A DNA stretch of 48,924 bases from Clostridium sp. (GCA_023663815.1 JAMPGS010000005.1:1-48924), one strand, 5' to 3'; shown: positions 1 to 7,943, counted from the stretch's first letter. Made by a program: numbers and translations. Notes: generated by a model not told the origin, from the letters alone.

Positions 1-73
1 GAAATGGCTGCAAGGCAGTCTTTTGGCGCTGCCTGCGGAAATAAAAATATAAAAGAAAGAGATGGGTTATATT

Positions 74-625
74 ATGAGCAAGGTATGTATTTTTTTTGGA
101 GAAGGCTACGAGGAGATAGAAGCGCTTACGGTGGTGGACATTTTGCGCAGACAGCGTATAGATGCGAAGATGGTATCCATCACGGATGAAAAGGTGGTGA
201 CGGGTTCTCACGGAATTCCCGTGCAGATGGACGGCGTATTAAAGGACGTGAATTTTGATGAGATAGACGCGATTGTGCTGCCCGGCGGCCTTGCGGGGAC
301 AAAGAATTTGGAGGCCTGCGAAGCGCTTATGGCTCAGGTGGATGCTTTTGCCGCTTCCGGGAAGCTGGTGTGCGCTATCTGCGCGGCTCCGTCCATATTG
401 GGCCATAGAGGCATTTTAAATGGAAAGAAAGCGATTGTATATCCCGGCTTTGAGAAAGAGCTTGAGGGCGCGTCTGTTGTTTATGAGCCTGCGGTGCGCG
501 ATGGAAATGTTATCACCGGGCGGGGCATGGGCTGCGCGATTCCCTTTAGTCTTGCCATCTTGGAGTATCTGGTGGATAAAGAGGCCGCGGATGCCATGGC
601 GGAAAAAATTGTTTACATGAAATAA
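74..625 (+). CDS. DJ-1/PfpI family protein (YajL/ThiJ-like)
   Basis: A 183-residue protein of the DJ-1/PfpI superfamily, the size of single-domain DJ-1/YajL proteins. The N-terminus (MSKVCIFFGEGYEEIEAL) holds the conserved Glu near residue 12-15 that neighbours the nucleophile in this fold, and the nucleophilic elbow is seen as ICAAPSILG with Cys at about residue 103. Family members act in the cytoplasm as deglycases, glyoxalase-like enzymes or redox-sensing chaperones; the exact reaction cannot be told from sequence. I chose the ATG at 74 because homologues begin close to the first beta strand; an in-frame ATG at 62 is possible and lies directly behind a GAAAGAG tract. It is followed 15 bp later by a CBS protein, so the two may be co-transcribed. 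Confidence 0.88.
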   Translation: MSKVCIFFGEGYEEIEALTVVDILRRQRIDAKMVSITDEKVVTGSHGIPVQMDGVLKDVNFDEIDAIVLPGGLAGTKNLEACEALMAQVDAFAASGKLVCAICAAPSILGHRGILNGKKAIVYPGFEKELEGASVVYEPAVRDGNVITGRGMGCAIPFSLAILEYLVDKEAADAMAEKIVYMK

Positions 626-640
626 CTGGAGAAAATACAA

Positions 641-1081
641 ATGAATATATTGTTTTTTTTGACGCCGAAAAGCGAGGTGGCGTACGTATACGATACGGAT
701 ACGCTCCGTCAGGTGCTGGAAAAAATGGAAAATCACAAGTACTCCGCTATTCCGGTTATCAGAAAAAAGGACGGGCGCTACATAGGCACGCTCACGGAAG
801 GGGATTTGCTTTGGTATATAAAGGAAAAAAATAATTTATCCCTTCAGGGAGCTGAAAAGATACCCATGACGGCGCTAAAACGCAGGCGGGACAACGAGCC
901 GGTGGATGTGGACGTGGATATGGAGCATTTGCTGAATAAGGCGATGAGCCAGAATTTTGTCCCGGTGATTGACGACAGAAAGCGGTTTATTGGAATCATC
1001 ACCAGAAAAGATTTGATTCAGTATCTTTGCAAAAAGCTGGTGACCGTGGAGCTGGAAGCGGGAGGCATGGGAATCGGTTAA
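641..1081 (+). CDS. CBS-domain pair protein
   Basis: A 146-residue protein built almost wholly of two CBS repeats (about residues 10-62 and 80-137). Diagnostic stretches are HKYSAIPVIRKKDGRYIGTLTEGDLLWY in the first and FVPVIDDRKRFIGIITRKDL in the second, cited here as positions 32-59 and 106-125. CBS pairs bind adenine nucleotides and usually regulate an attached or partner enzyme, but no catalytic domain is fused here. Stand-alone CBS proteins of this length are common in Clostridia, and their partners are rarely known. The gene begins 15 bp after the DJ-1 gene with a CTGGAGA site upstream of the ATG. Confidence 0.85.
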   Translation: MNILFFLTPKSEVAYVYDTDTLRQVLEKMENHKYSAIPVIRKKDGRYIGTLTEGDLLWYIKEKNNLSLQGAEKIPMTALKRRRDNEPVDVDVDMEHLLNKAMSQNFVPVIDDRKRFIGIITRKDLIQYLCKKLVTVELEAGGMGIG

Positions 1082-1171
1082 TAGTGAACTGCGCTGATGC
1101 GCGGCAGGCCGTAAAGGAATTCTTCTATCTGCGATGGATTCTCCTTGCGGCAATATGATAAGGGGAATGAA

Positions 1172-1675
1172 ATGTTTAATCAGTTGACGCAAAAGGATAT
1201 CGAGGCCATGGAGGCCGAGATAGAGGAGAGAAAGCTAGTCGTCCGGCCGAAGCTCTTGGAGGCGGTAAAGGAAGCCAGAGCCCACGGGGATTTAAGTGAA
1301 AATTTTGAGTATTACGCCGCAAAACGGGAAAAGAATAAAAATGAAAGCCGGATTCGCTTTTTGGAGCGGATGATTAAGACGGCGCAGGTGATTCCCGACG
1401 ACTCCAAGGAGGATGAAATCGGCATCAACAACACCGTGGAGGTGGAGTTTGAGGAGGACGGCGAAATCGAAAAATACAAAATCGTAACGACCATGCGGGG
1501 CAATTCCTTAGAAGGCCTTGTGAGTATTGAATCGCCTATAGGCAAGGCGCTTATGGGGCACAAGGCAGGGGACAGGGTCTATGTGCAGGTCAGCGCCGAT
1601 TACGGATATTATTTGATTGTTAAATCCATAGAAAATACCACGGACGACGGAAGCGACAAGATTCGCAGCTTTTAA
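1172..1675 (+). CDS. greA: Transcription elongation factor GreA
   Basis: A 167-residue GreA-type factor. The N-terminal coiled-coil hairpin (about residues 1-80) carries the tip motif seen as GDLSENFEYYAAK, with the acidic residues that coordinate the second Mg2+ in the RNA polymerase secondary channel and trigger cleavage of backtracked transcripts. The C-terminal FKBP-like domain ends with SPIGKALMGHKAGDRVYV, typical of the family. I set the start at the ATG at 1172, which has AAGGGGA about 6 bases upstream; an in-frame TTG at 1145 would add nine unconserved residues. The length is slightly above the E. coli protein (158 aa) because of a few extra C-terminal residues. Confidence 0.95.
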   Translation: MFNQLTQKDIEAMEAEIEERKLVVRPKLLEAVKEARAHGDLSENFEYYAAKREKNKNESRIRFLERMIKTAQVIPDDSKEDEIGINNTVEVEFEEDGEIEKYKIVTTMRGNSLEGLVSIESPIGKALMGHKAGDRVYVQVSADYGYYLIVKSIENTTDDGSDKIRSF

Positions 1676-1765
1676 AACGGAAAAACTTACCATAATATTT
1701 TCGCAAGTACCGTTAATACTATGAACAGGATAAAGCATAAAGAAAACGCTTTGAGGGAGGAAACT

Positions 1766-1799
1766 TCAGGATAAGCGGACACTTTAAAGCTTATCCTGA
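1766..1799 (+). promoter_or_regulatory. 11-bp stem-loop in the leader of the SASP gene
   Basis: TCAGGATAAGC at 1766-1776 is perfectly complementary to GCTTATCCTGA at 1789-1799 across a 12-nt loop. There is no U-tract behind it, so it is not an obvious terminator of greA. It lies about 30 nt upstream of the SASP ribosome binding site and may stabilise or regulate that mRNA (inference). Confidence 0.5.
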
Positions 1800-1844
1800 G
1801 ATATGACTGCAGTACGGTCAAATAAAATAACGGAGGTGAAAAAG

Positions 1845-2045
1845 ATGGCAAGCAGCAAATCTAATAGAGTAGAAGTTCCTGAAGCCAAGGAAGCTATGGA
1901 CCGCTTTAAGACAGAAGTTGCTTCTGAGCTTGGTGTTAATTTGAAAGAGGGTTACAACGGCGACTTAACATCCAAGGAAGCCGGTTCTATCGGCGGCGAG
2001 ATGGTTCGCAGAATGATTAAGAAGCAAGAAGAAGCTATGAAATAA
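1845..2045 (+). CDS. Alpha/beta-type small acid-soluble spore protein
   Basis: A 66-residue alpha/beta-type SASP. Such proteins coat DNA in the forespore, shift it toward A-form and protect it from UV and heat. Two family signatures are visible: the GPR protease site region (KTEVASELGVNL, cleavage after the Glu) and the C-terminal GDLTSKEAGSIGGEMVRRMI. The ATG at 1845 follows a strong GGAGGTG at 1832-1838; an upstream in-frame ATG at 1803 lacks such a site. SASP genes are transcribed by sigma-G in the forespore, but I could not find a convincing sigma-G promoter. A 14-bp terminator stem follows at 2085-2121. Confidence 0.96.
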   Translation: MASSKSNRVEVPEAKEAMDRFKTEVASELGVNLKEGYNGDLTSKEAGSIGGEMVRRMIKKQEEAMK

Positions 2046-2084
2046 CAAAACCGGACGCCGCGGTTCGCGGCATAACGGACAAAA

Positions 2085-2121
2085 AAGTGGCCCGACTGCC
2101 CCAACGCAGCCGGGTCACTTT
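2085..2121. terminator. Bidirectional terminator between the SASP and ECF genes
   Basis: AAGTGGCCCG (2085-2094) plus CTG (2096-2098) pairs with CAG (2107-2109) and CGGGTCACTT (2111-2120) with one mismatch and one G-U. An A-run precedes and TTT follows, so it can act on both convergent transcripts. A smaller perfect hairpin (GCCGCG/CGCGGC) sits at 2057-2071. Confidence 0.7.
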
Positions 2122-2122
2122 G

Positions 2123-2271
2123 TGCGCGAGTAGCGAGCCAAACGGAAGTGCTTGCACTTCCAGTTGGCGAGCACCGCGTGCAGCGAGGCGCCAGCCGAGC
2201 GGGCGAGCAGAGCGGAAGCACTTGCACTTCCAGTTGGCGAGCACCGCGTGCAGCGAGGCGCCAGCCGAGCG
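2123..2271. repeat. Tandem 59-bp copies of a dispersed palindromic repeat
   Basis: Two nearly identical 59-bp copies lie at 2143-2201 and 2213-2271, spaced 70 bp apart. They differ only near the 5' end of each copy (AAGTG versus AAGCA). Each has the order CGGAAG, TTGCACTTCC, AGTTGGCGAG, GCGTGCAGCGAGG and CGCCAGCCGAGCG. The first copy contains the palindrome GGAAGTGC-TT-GCACTTCC. The left flank at 2123-2141 (GCGCGAGTAGCGAGCCAA) and the copy itself match, in inverse orientation, the repeat at 5731-5785. No open reading frame in the region looks real. Confidence 0.8.
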
Positions 2272-2273
2272 TA

Positions 2274-2840
2274 TTAATCATTACCTTGCAAAAATTTCCT
2301 CAGCGGCCTCCAGATAAGGTAAGCCAGCAGGCTCCCGGTGAGTGCGGTAATCAGTTGGGTGATAGAAAAGGTAATCCTTGCGGCGGCCAAAACGCCGGGC
2401 AGGGCCTCCGGTTTGGGAAGCTTTGCGGCGATGTTTCCGCCGAAGGAGGGAAGAAGAATCAGCACGATGACAATCCCCATAAAGGCGGCCTTTAAGGCCG
2501 AGCCAAGAAGCAGGCCCACAGCCAGCCTGCAGGGCAGTCTTGTTCTGTTTTGAAAATACCATGTACATAGGGCAAGGACGATATTTCCGCCCATGACGGC
2601 GGGAAACATAAGGGGAATGGCGGCCATAATGGGAGAGCCGGTGATAAGAAAGGCGGTGACAGGGGCGATGATGCTGATAAAAAGCCCGCTCCACAAGCCT
2701 ACGGCTAAAACCCCAATAATGATGGCAGCGTTCACTACCGGCCCGGTGATGTAGACGGAAAGGTTTTTGAAAAACTGGCTGGCAATGCAAATGGCAAGCA
2801 GCAGCGCAGTCTGGGCAAGCTGTTTGGCTGATAATTTCAT
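2274..2840 (-). CDS. ECF transporter S-component-like membrane protein
   Basis: A 188-residue hydrophobic protein on the minus strand with about five to six membrane segments. It resembles substrate-binding S components of energy-coupling-factor transporters: an N-terminal segment of about 20 hydrophobic residues, an ITGPVVNAAIIIGVLAVGLWSG region, and PAVMGGNIVLALCTWYFQN. Such proteins bind a vitamin or metal and dock onto a shared EcfT/EcfA module, which is not in this window. The substrate cannot be assigned. I chose the ATG at 2840 because GAGG lies about 7 bases upstream; a TTG at 2885 and an ATG at 2852 are alternatives. The stop codon lies 3 bp from a repeat patch. Confidence 0.72.
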   Translation of the reverse strand: MKLSAKQLAQTALLLAICIASQFFKNLSVYITGPVVNAAIIIGVLAVGLWSGLFISIIAPVTAFLITGSPIMAAIPLMFPAVMGGNIVLALCTWYFQNRTRLPCRLAVGLLLGSALKAAFMGIVIVLILLPSFGGNIAAKLPKPEALPGVLAAARITFSITQLITALTGSLLAYLIWRPLRKFLQGND

Positions 2841-2929
2841 AATTTTCCTCATTTCCGCTTTGCTTTTGCAGCTTAGCTTTGCCAAATCAATGGCATGACG
2901 GAGTTTGCGTGTAATTTTTTGACTTTTTC

Positions 2930-2958
2930 AGTATATAAGGAAAGGGATAAAACCGCAA
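2930..2958 (-). promoter_or_regulatory. Candidate promoter for the S-component gene
   Basis: On the minus strand, TTGCGG (2958-2953) and TATACT (2935-2930) are separated by 17 bp. The predicted start lies about 80 nt upstream of the chosen ATG. Confidence 0.45.
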
Positions 2959-3030
2959 CTGTTTTTGAATTACAGCCGATAATGAGTTGCTTAAAATTTT
3001 TGTATAAGTTGTTTGAAATTTTTGCAGCAA

Positions 3031-3059
3031 TTGATTTTGGCGTTTAAATCACATATAAT
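3031..3059 (+). promoter_or_regulatory. Sigma-A type promoter for the Rpn-like gene
   Basis: TTGATT (3031-3036), a 17-bp spacer and a perfect TATAAT (3054-3059) lie directly upstream of the gene starting at 3080. Confidence 0.7.
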
Positions 3060-3079
3060 ATAAAAGAAAGAAGGAACGA

Positions 3080-4060
3080 ATGATAAAAACAAATTTAGCG
3101 CAGGCGGTAGATGCAACGAGCGATGCAGGTTCTGCCTATGATACAAGCATAAAATACCTGCTTGCGGACAAACAGATACTTTCATGGATTTTAAAATATA
3201 CAGTCGAAGAATTTCAGGATATGGCGATTGAAGATATCACGGGCTGCATTGGCGATGATATTGAAATAGGAACAAAGCCGGTGGATGCAGGACTTTCCAA
3301 TTTGGGACGCGTGAAAGGAACTGTAACGGAGGATAACGTTCCGGGCGAGGGCGTTATCTATTATGATATCCGCTTTACGGCGTATCACAAGGAAAGAGAA
3401 ATAAAGATTCTTATTAATATTGAAGCGCAGAAGTCGTCGGATTCCGGCAGGCTGGGCTATCATCTGGAAAATAGGATTGTTTTTTATCTTGCAAGAATGA
3501 TTTCGGCCCAGAAGCAGACGGAATTTTTCCACAGCGATTTTGACAATTTGAAAAAAGTCCGAAGTATTTGGATATGTATGGACAATGACGAGGAGGAAGA
3601 TTCCATTGAGGAAATCAGCCTTGACAGGAAAACAGTTTTTGGGAATAAGAAAAATCCATATCATACAGATTTGATGAAAGGCATCATTATCAATATAAGA
3701 AATGGAGCGGGCTGCGGTTCAGGAGAAAAAATAAGAAAATCTCAAAATGTATTGATAGCCATGTTGGAAGAGCTGGTTTCAGGAAAAGATGCAGCGGAGA
3801 AGAAACGTATTTTGGCGGATGAATATGGAATGAAAATGACCGCCGAATTAGAAGGGAGAATCCAGATTATGTGTAATTGGTCAGAAGTCCTTGGCGAGCG
3901 GGCATGGGAAAATGGAATTGAACAGGGAATTACAAAAGAGAGAATTGCCGCGATTGGAAGAATGATTAAGGCAAATATTACAAGGGAGCAGATAGAAGCC
4001 ATGGGATATACGGAGGAGGAATACGAAAAGGCAGAAAGCTCTTTGTATATAAATTCATAA
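3080..4060 (+). CDS. Rpn / PD-(D/E)XK nuclease family (transposase-like) protein
   Basis: A 326-residue protein of the Rpn/PD-(D/E)XK transposase-like family often seen in many copies in Lachnospiraceae. The nuclease core is visible as YYDIRF with Asp at residue 96, then ILINIEAQK with Glu115, Gln117 and Lys118, giving a D-ExQK active-site pattern. Later come HLENRIVFYLARMISAQ and VRSIWICMDN, which are typical of the family. The C-terminal third is helical (a fragment with AWENGIEQGITKERI), a region known to be variable in Rpn proteins. Rpn proteins of E. coli are DNA endonucleases that raise RecA-independent recombination. The gene has its own promoter and terminator and stands alone. No terminal inverted repeats are visible, so it is not an obvious insertion sequence. 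Confidence 0.78.
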   Translation: MIKTNLAQAVDATSDAGSAYDTSIKYLLADKQILSWILKYTVEEFQDMAIEDITGCIGDDIEIGTKPVDAGLSNLGRVKGTVTEDNVPGEGVIYYDIRFTAYHKEREIKILINIEAQKSSDSGRLGYHLENRIVFYLARMISAQKQTEFFHSDFDNLKKVRSIWICMDNDEEEDSIEEISLDRKTVFGNKKNPYHTDLMKGIIINIRNGAGCGSGEKIRKSQNVLIAMLEELVSGKDAAEKKRILADEYGMKMTAELEGRIQIMCNWSEVLGERAWENGIEQGITKERIAAIGRMIKANITREQIEAMGYTEEEYEKAESSLYINS

Positions 4061-4071
4061 GCACAGGATAG

Positions 4072-4120
4072 AAGCCGCCGTATTGATGATAGCTTAAATC
4101 ATGGATGCGGCGGCTTTTTT
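4072..4120 (+). terminator. Rho-independent terminator of the Rpn-like gene
   Basis: AAGCCGCCG (4072-4080) pairs with CGGCGGCTT (4108-4116), followed by a T-tract to 4120. Confidence 0.85.
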
Positions 4121-4178
4121 GGCTGAACATAAGCGGGCTTACAAAGTGTGGTATTTGTTATTTTATACAGCAATTGTA

Positions 4179-4242
4179 ACAATTTTATAAATTGTAATAA
4201 TTTTATAAAAATCTGGTAATTTTTTTCCGGGTATGCTATAAT
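4179..4242 (+). promoter_or_regulatory. AT-rich palindrome and extended -10 promoter upstream of tig
   Basis: The palindrome ACAATTT-TAT-AAATTGT lies at 4179-4195 and may be an operator. An extended -10 element (TGC then TATAAT, 4234-4242) follows; the -35 region is poor (TGGTAA). It is the only good promoter candidate in the gap before trigger factor. Confidence 0.5.
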
Positions 4243-4320
4243 CGTAAAATGACTGTGAGTATGTTTAGAAATAAGAAATAAATAAGGGACACAGGAAGGA
4301 TTAAGGAGGACATACTGGAA

Positions 4321-5661
4321 ATGAGCGTACAGGTGGAAAAATTAGAAAAAAATATGGCGAAGCTGACGATTGAGGTTCCGGCGGAGGAAGTGGAGAAGGC
4401 GCTGCAGAACGCTTTCATGAAGAATAAAAACAGGATAAATATTCCCGGATTCCGCAGGGGCAAAGCGCCCCGTCAAATGATAGAAAAGATGTATGGCCCG
4501 GAGGTGTTTTACGACGATGCTATCAATGAAATGATACCGGATGCCTATGAGAAGGCGGCGGACGAGTGCGGAGAGGAAATCACTTCTTCCCCTGAAATTG
4601 ACGTGACCCAGATTGAAAAAGGCAAGCCTTTTATTTTTACCGCCACAGTTGCGTTGAAGCCTGAGGTAAAATTGGGCAAGTATAAGGGCGTGGAAATCGA
4701 GGCGATTAATACCACCGTCACCGACGAGGATGTGGATGCGGAGATTAACCGGGAGAGAGAACGCAACGCCAGAAATATTGAGATAAAGGATAGGCCGGTA
4801 AAAGACGGCGATATGACGGTTCTTGACTTTGAAGGCTTTGTGGACGGCGTGGCTTTCGAGGGCGGAAAGGGAGAGGATTATTCTCTTACCATCGGCTCCG
4901 GCGCGTTCATTCCGGGCTTTGAGGAGCAGCTTATCGGCGCGGAACTTGATAAGGAAACAGAGATTCACGTGACCTTCCCGGAGGATTATCAGGCGGAGGA
5001 ATTAAAGGGAAAAGACGCAACCTTCAAGTGTACGGTAAAGGAAATCAGGGAAAAAGAGCTTCCTGAGCTGGACGATGAATTTGCCAGCGAGATATCGGAA
5101 TTTGAGACCTTGGAGGAATACAAGGAGAGCGTGCGGGCTACGCTGATAGAAACAAAGGAAAAAGAAGCCAAAAATGCCAGAGAAGAGGCGGTTATCGACG
5201 CTATTGTGAACGATTCCGATATGGAAATCCCCGATGCGATGCTGGAGACCCAGCAGAGACAGATGGTTGACGAGTTTATGCAGAGGATGCAGATGCAGGG
5301 GTTTTCACCGGAGCAGTATTATCAGTTTACAGGCACTTCCAGAGAACGTCTTATGACGCAGGTAAAACCTCAGGCTGAAAAGAGAATCAAGGCAAGGCTG
5401 GTACTGGAGGCCATTGCCAAGGCTGAAAACATTGAGGCCACCGAGGAGGATTACGAGGAAGAGATGAAGGTGATGGCGGAAGCTTACCAGATGGAAGTGG
5501 ATAAGGTAAAGGAAATGCTTCCTGAAAGAAATGTGTCCCAGATTAAGGGAGATATTGCGGTGAGAAAGGCAGCCGAATTTGCCGCTGCAAGCGCGGTTGA
5601 GACAAAGAAAGCCGAGGAGAAGTCAATGACCCCGCCACAAGCAGCGGGGCATGGAAATTGA
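4321..5661 (+). CDS. tig: Trigger factor, ribosome-associated chaperone and peptidyl-prolyl isomerase
   Basis: A 446-residue trigger factor. The ribosome-binding domain carries the signature NIPGFRRGKAPR at about residues 39-50. The FKBP-type isomerase domain follows (about 150-245, with GDMTVLDFEGFVDGVAF and FIPGFEEQLIGA), then the helical chaperone domain. It binds next to the peptide exit tunnel and shelters nascent chains. The start ATG at 4321 follows AAGGAGGA with good spacing. Oddity: the last dozen residues (SMTPPQAAGHGN) and the stop codon come from a GC-rich inverted-repeat element at 5623-5686, so the native C-terminus has probably been replaced. The chaperone core is intact, so function is likely kept. 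clpP and clpX follow, the usual order. Confidence 0.96.
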   Translation: MSVQVEKLEKNMAKLTIEVPAEEVEKALQNAFMKNKNRINIPGFRRGKAPRQMIEKMYGPEVFYDDAINEMIPDAYEKAADECGEEITSSPEIDVTQIEKGKPFIFTATVALKPEVKLGKYKGVEIEAINTTVTDEDVDAEINRERERNARNIEIKDRPVKDGDMTVLDFEGFVDGVAFEGGKGEDYSLTIGSGAFIPGFEEQLIGAELDKETEIHVTFPEDYQAEELKGKDATFKCTVKEIREKELPELDDEFASEISEFETLEEYKESVRATLIETKEKEAKNAREEAVIDAIVNDSDMEIPDAMLETQQRQMVDEFMQRMQMQGFSPEQYYQFTGTSRERLMTQVKPQAEKRIKARLVLEAIAKAENIEATEEDYEEEMKVMAEAYQMEVDKVKEMLPERNVSQIKGDIAVRKAAEFAAASAVETKKAEEKSMTPPQAAGHGN

Positions 5662-5686
5662 AACGCCCCAAAGGGCGGGGTATTGA
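5623..5686. repeat. 64-bp inverted-repeat element inside the 3' end of tig
   Basis: TCAATGACCCCGCC at 5623-5636 and GGCGGGGTATTGA at 5674-5686 are inverted copies of each other with one single-base indel. Inside are further C/G-rich complementary segments (for example CCCCGC/GCGGGG). The left end is translated as the last codons of tig. Confidence 0.75.
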
Positions 5687-5708
5687 CCCCTCGCCGGGGC
5701 GGCATCAG

Positions 5709-5785
5709 CTCTTTTTCAAAGAGCAGATAAGCCTCGCGGCAGTCGCCAAATGTCTGCAAGCAGCCACTTGGCTCGTTGCTCGCGG
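5709..5785. repeat. Hairpin plus inverted copy of the dispersed palindromic repeat
   Basis: GCTCTTT-TTC-AAAGAGC at 5709-5725 is a hairpin. The segment 5731-5785, read on the minus strand, has CCGCGAGCAACGAGCCAA, then GCTTGCA, TTTGGCGA and GCGAGGC, in the same order as the repeat at 2123-2201 with internal deletions. It fills the tig-clpP gap. Confidence 0.65.
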
Positions 5786-5812
5786 GAATAAACAGCAGGA
5801 GGTTTTAGATTT

Positions 5813-6406
5813 ATGAGTTTAGTGCCTTATGTCATAGAGCAGACCAGCAGGGGCGAACGCTCCTACGATATTTATTCAAGACTTTTAAAGGAAAGAATTA
5901 TTTTTTTAGGCGAGGAAGTCAACGATGTGACGGCCAGTTTGATTGTGGCGCAGCTATTGTTTTTGGAGGCTGAGGATCCGGAGAAGGATATTCAGTTTTA
6001 TATCAACAGTCCCGGCGGAAGCGTAACGGCGGGCATGGCAATCTACGATACCATGCAGTACATCAAGTGCGACGTGGCTACCAACTGCATGGGCATGGCG
6101 GCCAGCATGGGCGCGTTTTTGCTGGCGGGGGGAACCAAGGGAAAAAGGCTTGCCCTCCCCAACGCGGAAATCATGATTCACCAGCCTCTTGGCGGCGCGC
6201 AGGGGCAGGCCACGGAGATTGAGATTGCGGCCAAGCACATTTTACAGACAAAAGAAAAATTAAATAGGATACTGGCGGAAAATACCGGCAAAGATTATGA
6301 TGTAATTGCGGCGGATACGGAAAGGGATAACTGGATGACCGCCGAGGAAGCAAAAGAATACGGGCTGATTGACAGGATTTATACAAAACGGTCAGACAAT
6401 AAGTAA
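5813..6406 (+). CDS. clpP: ATP-dependent Clp protease proteolytic subunit
   Basis: A 197-residue ClpP serine peptidase. The catalytic triad is complete: Ser98 in [11 protein letters not shown], His123 in MIHQPLGG and Asp172 in ERDNW. The N-terminal [20 protein letters not shown] segment contains the usual auto-processing and axial-gate region. ClpP forms a double heptameric barrel in the cytoplasm and degrades substrates fed by ClpX or ClpC. The ATG at 5813 follows CAGGAGG at 5796-5802. clpX begins 29 bp after the stop, so the two form an operon. Confidence 0.98.
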   Translation: MSLVPYVIEQTSRGERSYDIYSRLLKERIIFLGEEVNDVTASLIVAQLLFLEAEDPEKDIQFYINSPGGSVTAGMAIYDTMQYIKCDVATNCMGMAASMGAFLLAGGTKGKRLALPNAEIMIHQPLGGAQGQATEIEIAAKHILQTKEKLNRILAENTGKDYDVIAADTERDNWMTAEEAKEYGLIDRIYTKRSDNK

Positions 6407-6435
6407 TTTATATTTTTGTGATAAGGGGAAAGAAA

Positions 6436-7695
6436 ATGGCAGGGAGAAATTCTGACAATATCAGATGTTCTTTTTGTAATAAAACGCAGGATCAGGTGAG
6501 AAAGCTCATTGCCGGTCCGGCGGGCGTCTACATTTGCGACGAGTGCGTGGAGATATGCGCGGATATCGTGGACGAGGGCTACGAGGAGGAAGAAGAGGTC
6601 GAGGAGACAGAATTTGACATTAACCTGTTAAAGCCGGTGGAAATCAAGGAATTTTTGGACGATTACGTGGTGGGGCAGGAGGAAGCAAAGAAGGTTCTCT
6701 CCGTCGCCGTGTACAATCATTACAAGCGTGTGACGGCGCCCAGAGATATGGACGATGTGGAGCTTCAAAAGAGCAATATTATCCTTCTTGGGCCTACGGG
6801 TTCAGGAAAGACTTATCTGGCCCAGACCCTTGCCAAGATTATCAACGTGCCCTTTGCCATAGCGGACGCTACCACCTTGACGGAGGCGGGCTATGTGGGC
6901 GAGGATGTGGAGAACATTCTCTTGAAGCTGATACAGGCGGCGGAGTACGATGTGGAGCGGGCCCAGCTTGGAATTATTTATATCGATGAGATAGATAAGA
7001 TTACCAAGAAAAGCGAAAATGTATCCATCACCAGAGACGTATCCGGCGAGGGCGTTCAGCAGGCTCTTCTCAAAATCGTTGAGGGTACGATTGCCAGCGT
7101 GCCGCCGCAGGGCGGGCGGAAGCATCCCCATCAGGAACTCATACAGGTGGATACCTCCAATATTTTATTTATCTGCGGCGGGGCCTTCGACGGATTGGAA
7201 AAAATTATTGAAAACAGATTGAACCGCAATTCCATCGGTTTTGACGCGGAAATTGCAAGCAAGAACAATCGGGATATCGGAGAGGTGTTAAAGGAAGTGA
7301 CCCCTCAGGATTTGATGAAATTTGGTTTGATTCCCGAATTTGTGGGACGAGTTCCCATCACGGTAACGCTGCAGGGGCTTGACGAGGACGCTCTTGTGAG
7401 GATTTTGAAGGAGCCGAAAAGCGCCTTGATTAAGCAGTATCAAAAGCTTTTTGGATTTGACGACGTGGAGCTTTCCTTCGAGGAGGACGCGGTAAGGCTC
7501 ATTGCAAAGCAGGCGCTTGAGCGCAAGACCGGCGCAAGAGGGCTGCGCTCCATCATGGAAAAAGCAATGATGGACGTAATGTACCGGATTCCCTCGGACG
7601 ATACAATTGAAGAATGTGTTATTACAAAGGGCGCAATAGAAGGAACCAGCGAGCCTTTATTAATTCATCGTGAACTAATGCGCAGAGCCAGATAA
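6436..7695 (+). CDS. clpX: ATP-dependent Clp protease ATP-binding subunit ClpX
   Basis: A 419-residue AAA+ unfoldase. The N-terminal zinc-binding domain has Cys11, Cys14, Cys34 and Cys37 (CSFC and CDEC). Walker A is GPTGSGKT at 119-126, Walker B IYIDEID at 181-187. The loop LGGRK-equivalent ([11 protein letters not shown]) and the ClpP-contacting region follow. ClpX unfolds tagged proteins and threads them into ClpP. I start at the ATG at 6436, behind AAGGGGA; a GTG at 6418 would add six residues. A terminator at 7741-7759 closes the clpPX unit. Confidence 0.98.
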   Translation: MAGRNSDNIRCSFCNKTQDQVRKLIAGPAGVYICDECVEICADIVDEGYEEEEEVEETEFDINLLKPVEIKEFLDDYVVGQEEAKKVLSVAVYNHYKRVTAPRDMDDVELQKSNIILLGPTGSGKTYLAQTLAKIINVPFAIADATTLTEAGYVGEDVENILLKLIQAAEYDVERAQLGIIYIDEIDKITKKSENVSITRDVSGEGVQQALLKIVEGTIASVPPQGGRKHPHQELIQVDTSNILFICGGAFDGLEKIIENRLNRNSIGFDAEIASKNNRDIGEVLKEVTPQDLMKFGLIPEFVGRVPITVTLQGLDEDALVRILKEPKSALIKQYQKLFGFDDVELSFEEDAVRLIAKQALERKTGARGLRSIMEKAMMDVMYRIPSDDTIEECVITKGAIEGTSEPLLIHRELMRRAR

Positions 7696-7737
7696 GCTTC
7701 TGGCAGTTTGAATAAAACGCATGGGATTCTTTTATAA

Positions 7738-7764
7738 AAATGCCGCCTGAAAGGCGGCATTTTG
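7738..7764 (+). terminator. Terminator after clpX
   Basis: TGCCGCC (7741-7747) pairs with GGCGGCA (7753-7759), flanked by AAAA and TTTT. The 3' arm also starts the tandem repeat array downstream. Confidence 0.75.
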
Positions 7765-7931
7765 CGCCATGTGGGGTGGCATTTTGCGCCATGTAGGGCG
7801 GCTGCGCCAAGCAGGGCGGCATTTTGCGCCAAGCAGGGCGGAAGTTTGAGCCAAGTGATACAATGATTTTTGTGTCAAACAAGGCAAATTTTTTTACCAA
7901 GTAAGGCGATAATATTTTGCGCCAAGGATAA
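7756..7931. repeat. Degenerate 22-bp tandem repeat between clpX and lon
   Basis: About eight units fill the gap. Units at 7756-7777, 7778-7799 and 7818-7839 follow GGCATTTTGCGCCA plus eight bases ending in GGGC or GGGT. The unit at 7800-7817 lacks four bases. Units after 7840 decay (GAGCCAAG, GTGTCAAACAAGGC, ACCAAGTAAGGC, GCGCCAAGG). The array runs into the leader of lon, so it must be part of its 5' untranslated or promoter region. There are no unique spacers, so it is not a CRISPR. Confidence 0.85.
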
Positions 7932-7943
7932 ATGAGGATTTTT

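Noticed and set aside
4..189. 61-codon frame at the window start
   Set aside because: It overlaps the DJ-1 gene in another frame and has no support.
1676..1844. Sigma-G promoter for the SASP gene
   Set aside because: CATAATA at 1691 resembles a -10, but no fitting -35 lies at the right distance, so I do not report it.
2087..2495. Overlapping frames of 69-115 codons on both strands near the S-component gene
   Set aside because: They run through the direct repeats and into the S-component gene in wrong frames.
3080..4060. Insertion sequence around the Rpn-like gene
   Set aside because: No terminal inverted repeats or target duplications are visible, and the gene has an ordinary promoter and terminator.
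7756..7931. Possible CRISPR array
   Set aside because: Units are contiguous and degenerate with no unique spacers, and no cas genes are present.
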